Source: Capsicum annuum (taxonomy: Eukaryota > Streptophyta > Magnoliopsida > Solanales > Solanaceae). Taken from it: a stretch of DNA of 64,000 nucleotides. This document shows, one piece after another, positions 33,561-45,189 of the stretch. Location: NCBI RefSeq assembly GCF_002878395.1, contig NC_061115.1, positions 209,702,380-209,766,379 on the forward strand, written 5' to 3'. Made by a program: the position numbers and the translations under genes. The notes under the pieces are model-generated. The model saw only the letters and a list, made by a program, of their open reading frames with translations. It had not been told where the DNA came from and made no database searches. Numbering within the stretch: position 1 is the stretch's first letter; each line of letters opens with the position of its first letter.

Positions 33561-36500
33561 GAATTTGCAGAGAAGAGGTGAGGGTACTTGGCTTGCAAAT
33601 CTACTTCTTCTTCCCAAGTGGCACCCTCAACAAACTAGTTCCGCCAAAGGACTTTGATCAAGGGAACTTCTTCATTCCTTAGTCTATGGATCTGGTGATC
33701 TAAAATCCCAACTGGAACCTCTTCATAAGAAAGACTATTCTGAATTTCTGAGTTGTCTAAGGGAACTACAATGGTGGAGTTACCGATGCACTTCTTAAGC
33801 ATAGAGACGTGGAATACAGGATGAACGGCTGACAGGTCTACGGGCAACTCAAGCTCATAAGCTACTTTCCCAACACGACTCAAAATTCTGAATGAGCCAA
33901 CATACCGGGGACTAAGTTTCCCCTTCTTACCAAATCTCTTCACCCCTTTCATGGATAAAGTCTTCAAATATACTAAATCACCAACCTCAAACTCGAGGTC
34001 CTTTCTTCTCACATCCGCATATGATTTCTTTCGACTCTGGGTTGTTTTCAATCTTTCACTGATCAACTTAACTTTCTCCATAGCTTCAAACACTTTATCA
34101 GGTCCAAGCAAGGCAGCCTCACCAATTTCAAACCAACCGATAGGTGATCAACATCTCTTCCCATAAAGAGCTTCAAACGAGGCCATTTGAATGCTAAAAT
34201 GATAACTGTTGTTATAAGTGAACTCAATCAATGGAAAATGCTCATCCCAACTACCCTTGAAATCAAGAGCACATGCCCTCAACATATCTTCTAGAGTTTG
34301 GATGGTTCTTTCTACCTACCTATCTATCTACGGATGAAAAGCAGAACTGAGATGAAATTGGGTACCAAGACCCTTCTGAAAAGCTTTCCAAAATTGTGAA
34401 GTAAGCTGAGTACCCTATTTGAGATGATAGACAAGGTAACTCCATGAAATCTGACTAACTCTCGAATATACAGCTTAGCATAATCCTCTACTGTGTATGA
34501 CGTGTGAACTGGCAAGAAATGCGCTAACTTAGTCAACCTATAAAAATAACCCAAATCAAATCATGATATCGATGCGAATGGGGTAAACCATTCATAAAAT
34601 CCATATTCACCTCTTCCTACTTCCAAGTAGGAATACTGAACTTTTGCAAAATACCACTAGGTATTTGGTGCTCTACTTTAACCTATTGACAAGTTGCACA
34701 CTTGGCTACAAATTCTGCTATATCTCTCTTCATACCACTTCACCAATAGATTTCCCGAAAGTCTCAATACATCTTGGTAGCACCAGGGTGAATAGAATAT
34801 CGTGCGCCATGCACCTCAGCCATAACCCTCTATCTCAAATTATCTACACATGGTACACACAGCCTACTTTGGTATCTCAGCACACCATCTCCCCCTTGGG
34901 AGAAAACCTCTACCTTTTGGTCTTTAACGGACTCCTTCAACTGAACTAAGATGGGATCCTGGTCCTGCTTCTCCTTTACCTTAGAAACTAGAGAAAATTC
35001 TGCACTATTCCAAACCCAAACACTACCCTCAGTCAAATCAATCAATCTAACACCCAACCTAGGAAAACAATGAACTTCTTGAGCTAAATCCTTCTTATCA
35101 TTCTCCACATAAGTGACACTGCCCATGGATAATCTACTAAGGGCGTCTTCCACTACATTGGCCTTTCTCGGATGATACAACCCACTCATGTCATAATCTT
35201 TCAGCAGTTCTAACTACTTCTCTAACGAAGATTCAACTCTCTCTGGGTAAACTCATACTACAGGATTTTGTGATCCGTGAATACATCAACATGAACACCA
35301 TAAAAATAGTGTCTCTAGATTTTTTCAAAGCAAACACTACAACAACTAATTCCAGATCATGAGTTGGGAAATTCTTTTCATGAGGCTTTAAATATCTAGA
35401 GGCATAGGCTGTGACCTTACCTCTCTGTATCATCACACAACCCAAAACAACTCTAGAGACATCACAATACACAACAAAATTATCTGTACCATCCAGTAAT
35501 GCTAAGACTGAGGCTGAAGTGAGTCGAGTCTTCAACTCCTGAAAACTCTTCTTGCAGGAATCTGACCACTGAAAATTAACTTTCTTTTGGGTCAATCTAG
35601 AGATAGGAGACGCATTAGATGAGAAACATTTAACAAAACGGTGGTAATAACCCAATAAACCTAAGAAAATCTTAATGTATGATGGAGAAATAGGTCTAGG
35701 ATAATTTCTTACAGCTTCTGTCTTTTGGGGATCGACCTTAACGCCATCGACAGAAATAATATGACCAAGAAAGGCTACTGACCTTAAATAAAATTCACAC
35801 TTGCTAAATTTGGCGAATAATTAATGATACCTAAAACTCTGTAGCATAATCCGCAAATGGTCTTCATGATCATTCTCACTACGAGAGTACATAAGGATAT
35901 CATCTATAAATACTATGACAAACATATCTAGGTACTGTCTGAACACTTGATTTATGAGGTCCATGAAGGATGCTGGAGCATTGGTTAACCCGAAAGACAT
36001 GACTAGAAACTCAAAATGACCATAACGGGTCCTGAAGGCTGTCTTCGGAATATGACATTCCCTTACTTTAAGTTGATGATAGCCGAATCTAAGGTTTATC
36101 TTTGAGAAATAACTTGCACCTTGTAATTGATCAAAAAAGTCATCCATTCTAGGAAGGGGATATTTATTCTTGATTGTGACCTTATTTAGCTGATGATAGT
36201 CAATGCACATTCGCAAAGAACCATTCTTCTTTTTCACGAATAGGACAGAAATTACGCATGGAGAAATACTGGGCCTTATGAAGCCTTGCTCTTTCAATTC
36301 CTTAAGCTCTACGAGTGCCATACGATATGGAGGAATGGAAATAGGCTGAGTATTAGGTAAAAGGTCAATTTTGAATTCTATTTCCCAATCGGGAGGTACC
36401 CCTGGTAGATCTTTGGGAAAGACATCCGAAAATTGATTAACTATACTGACTGACTGAACTAGGAGAGTCTCAGACTTAGTATCCTTGACTCAAACTAGAT

Positions 36501-38147
36501 GATAGATACACCCTTTAGAGATTAGCTTTCTGGCTCTAAGATAAGATATGAAATGACTCTTGGGAGATACTGAATTACCTGACCACTCAAAGACAGGCTC
36601 ATTTAGAAACTGAAACTTCATCACTCGGGTGCGATAATCTATGGTTGCATAATAGGAATGGAGCCAATCCATACCAAGAATAAGGTCAAAATCAACCATG
36701 TCCAAATCTATCAAGTCTGCTAACATGACTCTATGAAGAACAGTGATAGGACACTTTTTATAAATCTATTTGGCAACAACTGACTCACCTACTAGAGTGG
36801 AAACCAAGAAGGGCTCAAGGATCTTTTTAGAACTTATCTCAAAATTCACAGCAACTAATGGGGTCACATAAGAGAAACTTAACCCAGGGTCTAACAACAC
36901 ATAAACATCAAAATGAAAGATACGAAGCATACTAACAACAACATCAGTGAATCTTTCTGCTCCTGGTGGGATGGTAAAGCATAAAATCAGTTTTGGCGCT
37001 GACCTTCACCAGTACTAGATGATGTGTCCTAAGGGGAAGTTGGGCGACCTAGAGGAGTCAATGCACTATTTGCCTGAGTCTGGGGATGATCACCTCTATT
37101 TCCCTACTTAGCATATGGGCGCTCTTTAATTACATAACCTGTCTTGCCACAAATAAAACAACCCTTTTATCCAGCCAAGCACTCGCCGGGATAGTCCCTA
37201 CCACACTTAGCACAAGAAGGGTAACAAGGTATTTTGCTCATACTATTCTGAGATCTGGACATAGAAAACTTACCCCATTATTCCTGCCTATTCCTGGGTG
37301 TAGGAGCACTAGCTGAAGAAGGTGCGGGCATAGATGACCGATTCTGATACTATGAACGATTTTCTCCTACAGACTTGTTCTGACCATAATTAAACTACCC
37401 TGACCTATCCCTGTTACTTACCCTCTCTCACTCCTTTATCTTCTCTGCCTTAATCTACAGAGCATGCATTATCAATCTAGAAAGACTATGTCTTTATTAA
37501 GCATAGCATTCCTACACTCCTTAACCACCAACCCAGACACACCAGTCACAAACTTACTTATGCTTGACCTAGGGTCAGCCATCTGCGCAGGGCAGACAAC
37601 TGGTTGAACTTGAGGTACTACTTTTTCACTGTCATAGAGCCCCGCCTCAGGTTCATAAACTCTTCTATCTTAGCTTTCCTCATCTCAAGTGGGAAGAACT
37701 TGTCTAGGAATGCATCCTGAAACACCTGCCAAGTCATGAGAGCTGCATCCTTCCCTATACTCTTCTTCCACATCACTACCTAATCATAAGAAATATCCTT
37801 TAGCCTATAGGATGACAATCTATACTTTTCTCTTCCAAAACATGAATAATTTGGGTGATTTTCTTTACCTCATCTAGATAAAGCTGTGGGTCCTCACCTG
37901 CCTTCGGCCCAAAGAATTCTGGCGGACTCATTCTCATAAAATATTTGATTCTGGCTGTGGCTAAGTCTCCATTTTGTAGAGGTGGGGCTATAGCCTGACG
38001 ATTACCCTGAATATTTACTGTTACAGCTTGGTCTAGCACCTGAAAAGCAACCCAAAACTCCACATCTGACACAGTCTCATTCAAAGGATCAATAGGCTAA
38101 GGTGGCTGATTATCATTTCTACAGCCATTAGCTCTGCAACGAGGCAT
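33561..38147 (-). pseudogene. Outer element gag-pol polyprotein with chromodomain, broken
   Basis: Minus strand. Gag begins MPRCRANGCRNDNQPP (38147), with 'RMSPPEFFGPKAGEDPQLYL' and a zinc knuckle CFICGKTGYVIKE (~37165-37125). The protease end has 'FDLILGMDWLHSYY' (~36680). RT (36321-35821) has '[13 protein letters not shown]' and FIDDIL intact. RNase H (35655-35233) has YCDVSR. Integrase (35189-33635) reads 'SIISNRV' where the catalytic Asp of SDRGT is expected, so Asp is lost. A chromodomain-type end 'VPLIKVLWRN...ATWEEEVDLQAKYPHLF' runs to ~33561. Stops and shifts occur throughout. Confidence 0.9.
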
Positions 38148-38339
38148 ATTCTGTCATAAAATAGCATGAATTAATAGCAGATAGAGACAACTGTAAGCAC
38201 AATGGATTATGAAAGAAAAAAAGAACCTTCCTAAAATGCTTCGTAGCCTCTTGCTCATAGATGTGGCGTGCTTCACACCGATGATCAAGATTCTACGTAA
38301 CGTGGCTTGTCTGAATCCCTAGGACTCCTCAAACCTTAG

Positions 38340-38351
38340 GCTCTGATACCA
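38340..38351 (-). promoter_or_regulatory. Primer-binding site (tRNA-Met type) of the outer element
   Basis: Plus-strand GCTCTGATACCA, i.e. TGGTATCAGAGC on the element's strand, a perfect match to the usual plant initiator tRNA-Met primer site, four bases from the LTR. Confidence 0.9.
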
Positions 38352-38355
38352 AGTT

Positions 38356-40712
38356 TATAATGCCCCAAAATCTCATCCCAAGGCGTCACACGATGCACAG
38401 GGCTACGAGTAATCCCAATCTAACCTTTTGAGTCTGCTACTAAGTCTGGAGCTTACTTCGGGATAAACTACTCAAGCAATCGCACTTTAGTATATCAAAT
38501 CTGAACTTAAATAAATTCAAAACACTATCTAAATAACAATAACTGAAAAATCTGGATATCCAACTAATAGTCTGACAAGCCTCTACTACTAAAAGTACTA
38601 GAGAGCTGTAGGGACTGACCCCTGACTGACTCGAACTAATCTGAAAGCAATAACTCAATTACTACAAAAGCTGAAAATCTGCAGGAATAGGTCCTCGAAC
38701 CATGAGGACTCACAACTGTAAGAGTGTGTATAGAAATGCTTGAAAATCACTCTCGTTGTAGCGACTGAGCACCTGAACCTACATTATGAGACAATGTAGC
38801 GCATAGACATATATGTGAATCCGTACTTTAAGGATGTGCTGAGTATATGGGGGATGATATGCATAAGTAAAATATTATCTCGTCATCATGGTTTATAAAA
38901 ACAATGCATGCTAAATGAAAATGACTCACATAGGAAAAAATATCCAAAAGGCTGAAATTTGAAGCAATAAAAGCAATTCATACTTAATAATTCTCGAGAG
39001 CCATATCATTTAGTTCTAAAAGCTATACTTGTATTATTTTTTTAAAACACACTGTCTAAGTGTAAGAAGGACTCACTCTTGAATATGAAATCTGAAAGCT
39101 AAAATTTGAAGCTACTATCTTTCTTTAGAACATGATCTGAGCAAAACTTGTGAGCCCTTTTCACTTAGTTTTTCTAAAAATCTTTTCTGTAAGACTCTTC
39201 TCATTAGGAAAAATACTTTAAAACTATACTGCAAGGGAGGTTCTCTTAAAATACATAAACCATGCGAGCTATATGGAATCCAACATCTCGTCTTCCTAAG
39301 AAAGAGATCTCACGTTGGGAAGAGGTGTCATACTATTGCCAGGGAGTATAAACTTAACTCAAGTGATCATAACTCTACCTCTATGGGCACTTAAATTCTC
39401 AATCCTATGGTGGCACGTAGTTCAGGGATATGGGACCTTGTAATCATACCCAACTCAGTGCTAAATACTACTCCTTTTAATTTGCTGCGCTCATTTTGTG
39501 GAAATCCACATTAAGACTTGCATAAGGGTTTACTATGAAACCAATTATGCATTTATTGGAATTAAATGTGCAAAGTGGATTCCAAAACTCATTCAGAGGA
39601 TCAAAAAATCAAATCAAATACTATTTATATAATTGAATATCAATATATCAAACTCATGTAAAAGCATGACGAAAAATCATGCTTTATAAGCTTCTTGAAA
39701 TTCATCAATAATATCAATATAGTAACTTCAAATCACAATCTCTTGCTCAATTCAATGGAAAAGTTGTAAACAATATCTCAAATTATGCTCATGGTATTCA
39801 AAACCGCAAAAGAACATTCTTAAACTCAAAATGAATATAGGATTCCATAATTCAATCATATCATACTCAAAATCATCAATAAGATACTTTGGATGTAAAC
39901 CCTAACTTAAAATCATAAGAAATTTGTTGAAAAATATAATTTTGGGCACAAGGATGAAAGGATTTTCCTTATTCAAACTCCACATACCTTGGATGATAAA
40001 CTAGATGAACAAGTTTTCTTTTGAGACTCTATTTGTGTTCTTGAAGAAGGATTCTTGAAGCTCTTGACTTGGAAACCTTGAATCTTAAACCAATTTAGAA
40101 AAATAATGGTGGAAATCTTGGAATTCTCAGGGTTGAGTTTTGAAGCTTAGGATTTTTAATTTGAGAGGAATTTATGAAAAGAAGACTAATGTGGTTAGAA
40201 TAGGCTTTGATCTTATGTTTGGGAGGAATAAGAGTGGGTGAAATTGACTTAATTACCTCTTTGGACGTGGATCTTTAATGACTGAAATAAAAATACGCTC
40301 AGCAAAGCGCAATTCGACGCGCCGCGTCGATTGTACTAATGCGATCTCGATGTGCCGCATCGAGTTTGTGTTGGTTCTCTAGAATTTACATCTGATGTAG
40401 GGAAAAAAAGTTGGTCGACGCAATGGATGACGCGTCAAATTCGCGTCGATTCACTATTTTCAACATCCAAACAAGTTTCTAACGAGTTCCGAAATATCCA
40501 AAACTCGCTCGAGAACACCCATTGACCTCCCTAATCATGAATCGACTCAAAAATTGGTATTTTAAGGTCTTAAGGGTCAAAAATAAAATCATTGAAATCT
40601 CAAGACCAAAAATATGACTAAGTGCTCATACTTAGCTGGAATTTTCTATGTATGAGACTTGTTTTGGCATACTATAAAAGACTGAAACGACTAGGATTAG
40701 TGGGGTCTTACA
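38356..40712 (-). repeat. 5' LTR of the outer element
   Basis: 2357 bp, plus-strand TATAATGCCCC...GGGTCTTACA. The terminal TG on the plus strand is TA here (one transition), whereas the other LTR keeps TG. Contains the CpG palindrome at 40314-40330. Confidence 0.9.
40314..40330. repeat. Perfect CpG-rich 17-nt palindrome in the LTR
   Basis: TCGACGCG-C-CGCGTCGA is self-complementary about its central base and contains six CpG. The equivalent in the other LTR (32930-32947) is degraded (ttcgacgcgttgcgtcgatg). Confidence 0.75.
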
Positions 40713-43172
40713 GGAAATGTATGATTTGTTGAGATTTTAGTTAGTCTTAGTGGACAATTAGTTTCTTTTAGGTTTATAGAATGGTAAGTGTTGGTTAAAT
40801 ACAAAATATTATTGATATTCAAAATAATTGAATTCTAATAAAGTAGAATTGGTATTTGATTGTGTATGGAAATGTAATTAGTTTTCTTTAGGTTTATGCC
40901 TATTTGAGGATTCAAATTAACAGAACTCAGCTAGGTTGGAGTGAGGCATGGTGGATTTGATTGATTGTTTTACCTAAATCACTGAGATTTAGACTACATT
41001 GGTGAATTTAGTTACTCTTTGTGGTTAATTAGTTTCCTTTAGGTCTATAGAATGGTAAGTTTTGGTTAATCAAAAAAACTTCTTCATTAAATAATTACAA
41101 AGGGAAAATTTTGTTGTTCGTACCGAAAACAACCAATTCCTCCTTGATCCCTTTTCTATTTGTCTTTTATTACACACTCAGATGGATGAGTCATACACCA
41201 ATTTCCCTATGATTCACCTTGTTGGCTCCGTACCAGTACACATTTTTCACCCGTTGCTATTTTTTGCTCGTAATAATTTTTTTTGGTGTGTTGATTTTTT
41301 CTTATAGTTGACATTTTTCGCCACATTGGCAATTTTGGTTGCTATTTGTGGTTAGTTAGTTTCCTTTAGGTTTATAGATAGGTTAGGTTTGTTAAAAGAT
41401 AAATTGTAATTGATATTGGGATTAATTGGACTTGAATAGAGTAGAGATTGGAATTTGATTGAATGCGGAAATGTATCATTTTTGAGATTTTTCACTACAT
41501 TGAGATTTGTAGTTACTCCTTGTGGTTAATTAGTTTCCTTTCAGTTTTATCGAACATTAATTAGTTTCGTTCCCGCTGTGCATTTTTCACTTCTCACAAT
41601 TATTTTTTTTCAAGCAAATTTGTTTTGAGTGTTGATATTTTTTTTCAGAATTGGTGTGATTTTCTCTACATTGGCAATTTTAGTTAGTCTTTGTGGTTAA
41701 TTAGTCTCCTTTATGTTTATACAACGGTCGCAAATTGTTATATGTGGGGGAAATGTATGATTTTTTGAGATTTTAGTTATTGTTAGTGGTTAATTAGTTT
41801 TCTTTAGGTTTAAAAAAATTATTATTGATATTGGGATTAATTGGATTTGAATAGAGCGGAATTGATATTGGGGATTCAATTGGGCAGAATCCTGCTAGTT
41901 TTGGAGTGAGACGTAGTTGATTTGATTAATTATTTTTCCTAATGGGGAGATTGTTTGTGGACTTTTCCAATTCGTTGTGACTTTCACTATTGGTGATTTT
42001 AGTCGTTAATTAGTTTTCCTTTTAGGTTTATAGAATGGATAGGTTCTTTAAAAGACGAATTACTATGGATGTTCGCATTAAGTGGATGTGAGATTGTGAA
42101 TAGAGTGAAATTGGTACTTGATTATGTGAGGAAATATATGCGTTGTTGAAGTTTTTCACTACATTGATATTTTGTTCCTCTTTCTGATAAATTAGATTCC
42201 TTTAGGTTTATGCTTATTTAAGGATTCAAGTTAGCAAAAATCAGCTAGTTAATTTTATTGATTGTTTTATTTGACCTAATAGAGAGTGTTATTTTGGCTA
42301 CATTGGAGATTATAGTTCCTCTTTGGGTAAATTAGTTTCATTTAGGTTTATGCTTATTTGAGGATTTGAATTAGCATGAGTCAGCTAGCTTGAAACAAGG
42401 CATAGTTGATTTGATTGATTGTTTTCCCTAAAGGACAGATTGTTATATAGACTACATTGGGGTTTTTCAATACTATTCATGGTAAACTAGTGTCCTGTTT
42501 TTCAATAATATTCATGGTAAACTAGTGTCCTTTAGTTTTTTATGGAGCTATTAGTGTTTCTAAAAGGTAAATTATTATTGATATTGGCGCTAATTGGGTG
42601 TTAAATTGTGAATTGAGTGGAATCAATATTGGATTGTGTGAGGAAATGTATGCATTGTTGAGATTTTTCTTTACATTGGTAATTTTCGTTGTTAATTTGT
42701 TTCATTTAGGATTATAGAATGGTTAGGTTTGTTCAAAGATAAACTATTAATAATATTGGAATTAATTGGGTGTGAAATTGTTAATAGAGTGGAATTGGCA
42801 TTTGATTGTGCGAGAAAATGAATGTATTGTTGAGATTTTTCGCTACATTGAGATTTTTAGTTACTCTTTGTCGTAAATTAGATTCCTTTGGGTTTGTGCT
42901 TATTTGAGGATTTAAAATAGCAGAAATCAACTAGTTAATTTTATTGATTGTTTTACCTAATAGAGAGATTGTTGTTTAGTCTACATTGGAGATTTTAGTT
43001 TCACTTTGCGGGAAATTAGTTTCATTTAGGTTTGTGCTTATTTAAGGTTTCAAATTAGCAGAAATCAGAGAGTTGGGAGCATAGTTGATTTGATTGATTG
43101 TTTTCCCTAATGGAGAGATTGTTATCTAGACTACATTGACAATTTTAGTTAATCTTTGTAGCTAACTAGTTT
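40713..43172 (+). repeat. Long-period repeat array, continued
   Basis: Same units as 19600-20560. Segment 41090-41300 ('gatggatgagtcatacaccaatttccct...') repeats 19400-19600. With the 20.2-kb insertion removed these are ~1.53 kb apart, which points to a higher-order unit. A local 35-bp tandem duplication lies at 42462-42531 ('ttcatggtaaactagtgtcc' twice). No genes. Confidence 0.7.
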
Positions 43173-44025
43173 TGATAAGAATCGAGTTACTCGAATAAAA
43201 AGGAAAACAATGTAAAAGCGTAAATACTAAGATTAAAGACAAGAAATTAAAGATAGATGAAATTTGAGAAGAAATCCCCAATTTCGTGATAAAGTTCTAA
43301 GATTTCTAATTGATTTTAGTATTCAAAAAGCGGATAAGACTAATATGATACTAATAGAGTCAATTCAAGAACTTATATCTAAAGTGATCTAGACCCCTAT
43401 TTCGAAGAAATTAAAGATAATAATTAGTATAAGACTAATCATCTTCTTTAATTAACTTTAGTAGAAACTAAATATATCAAGTTAAGAATTATTAATCTTA
43501 ACTCCTAAAGAATTGTTCTTATAATAAATCACAAGTACAATCACATACAAAGGTGTAAATAAGAGAAACTCTCAATTAATAATAATGTTGTCTAATTGAA
43601 AATAACAAAATTCTACCTATATATAAGGAAAAACCTATCCCAAATAGAATGAGATTTGAATTCTACTTTTATAAAAATAATAAATAGAAAACCTAACTAG
43701 GAAACTTTTAAACTAGTAAAGTTTAAACTTGGAAAACATGTAAAAATAATACTAAAAGTTCTCTCATAAGGAAATAAGGAAAAAATTTCAAATTTAATAA
43801 AAACCCATATGGGCCCAATCTTCTTCCATTTGATTTTGGACTTTAATCATGAAATATGTGTAACACTTAGCCCATTCTTCTCCATAATTTTTGAACTCGT
43901 TCTTGGGCTCTTCTTCTGCAATAAGCATGTTTTGATTCCACATTGAATCCCAACAATTTGGGCTTGGGACTTTGATGGTCTTTTTAGGGCTTCTATAACC
44001 ATCATCATTGTCCATGGATCTATTA
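43173..44025 (-). mobile_element. Unclassified ~0.85-kb insertion in the array
   Basis: The array is interrupted between '...gctaactagtt' and 'ccccctttaggtttatagaatgg'. On the minus strand the inserted block starts with a short frame (44015-43794: MDNDDGYRSPKKTIKVPSPN...) followed by an AT-rich part with a 'ccttatatatagg' TATA-like box (~43620). It could be an LTR or retroelement fragment; no clear target duplication. Confidence 0.45.
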
Positions 44026-45185
44026 AGTCCCCCTTTAGGTTTATAGAATGGTTAGGTTCTTTAAAAGAAGAATTATTATTGATGTTGGCATTCATTGGAT
44101 GTAAAATTATGTATAGAGTGGAATTGGCATTTGATTGTGTGAGGAAATATATGTGTTGAGGTTTTTCATTACATTGGAATTTTAGTCACTCTTTGTGGTA
44201 AATTAGTTTTCTTTAGGTTTATGCTTATTTAAGGATTCAAATTAGCAGAAATCAGCCTTTATTAATTGTTCTATTTTACCTTTCTCTCTTTAACTTTCAC
44301 TGCTAAAATCATTTTCGGTGCCGACGACCTTAGTTTTGGCGACATGTGATTCTGTCTTTTCTCTCTAGGCTTTTTTCTCTTCTAGATCTATCTCGCCTCT
44401 GGCCATCAACCATCTTCTCCACCAAGATCGAGCCACCTCCGCCTAACTTCTTTGGTGCATGCCGGGGACTTTACCTTCGACAACGGTCAAGAGGTAGGTC
44501 CATTTTTTTGGGGTTTACTGGGAGAACAAGTATTTAGCAGATCCAGATTCTACAACAGCATATCTATGGCAGCGATAAGTTTCTGGCGATCAATTTCAGC
44601 ACCAACTTTTTTCGGAACCAACAAATCAAGCAAGAAAACCTAGTCCCCCTTAGCGTAATCTCGGTGATTTCTATCCTTGAACCTTGAATCTTTATTTTTT
44701 CTAAACTTTATTGGAGATCTCCGTAGAATTTATAGCCATTGATTTAGAACTAGTATATTTGGTCTAGTTGCTAGTTCTTTATTTATTTATTTTTATTGAT
44801 TTTGTTTTTGTTGGTAGTGTATTCTGGAAAGGTTTCTTTTTTAGTGTTAGGGTATCGGAGGTACCTCTAGTCTTGTGTATTCTTGTAGATTATTTTCATC
44901 TTGTAGTTTTCCTCTATCGTTCAGTTTATTGTTTCTTACTATTTGAGTATTGTTGTTCTGGATTTGACATTTGTTTTAATCTTTTTCTATTTTCTGGTAG
45001 ATTTTCTGAAGTGGAATTTGTATTTCTATCATTGATTGTTCTGCCAATTCTCTCTTGCTTGATTGGGGTGTTGTACAGAACATTATTTGCCCAATCTAGG
45101 TATATTTGGTATATCCATTCATTGATTTATTTGTTTCTTATTAACATCTCCCCTATTGTATTTGATGTAAATTTGCTTTAGTAAC
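44026..45185. repeat. Array remnant and unassigned sequence
   Basis: 44030-44280 is the last array unit of this block. 44281-44645 is a C-rich stretch with overlapping short frames, and 44700-45181 is T-rich with an open hydrophobic frame that I judge noncoding. The latter two directly precede the LINE remnant and could be its 5' region. Confidence 0.4.
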
Positions 45186-45189
45186 ATTG

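Larger units (their letters stand above)
20561..40712 (-). mobile_element. Tekay/Del-like LTR retrotransposon, split by a nested element
   Basis: Target duplication GGAAA lies on both sides (20556-20560 and 40713-40717). On the minus strand the element has a 5' LTR (40712-38356), a tRNA-Met primer site (38351-38340), gag-pol (38147-33561), a polypurine tract (33335-33321) and a 3' LTR (33320-20561, interrupted at 21674-32082). Without the insertion it is ~9.7 kb. Chromodomain after integrase and ~2.35-kb LTRs fit the Tekay/Del chromovirus lineage. LTRs differ at ~10 of the first 130 positions, so it is not recent. Confidence 0.9.

Noticed and set aside
33951..37316. Plus-strand frames at 33951, 34644 and 37086
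   Set aside because: They are antisense shadows of the minus-strand gag-pol remnant.
24271..38351. tRNA-Met genes at the TGGTAT(C/T)AGAGC sites
   Set aside because: Only 12 bases match, directly beside LTR ends; they are primer-binding sites and no cloverleaf exists.
44768..45181. 137-codon hydrophobic frame resembling a membrane protein
   Set aside because: The hydrophobicity comes from T-rich DNA read as Phe/Leu/Ile/Val. No domain, and it lies just before a LINE remnant.
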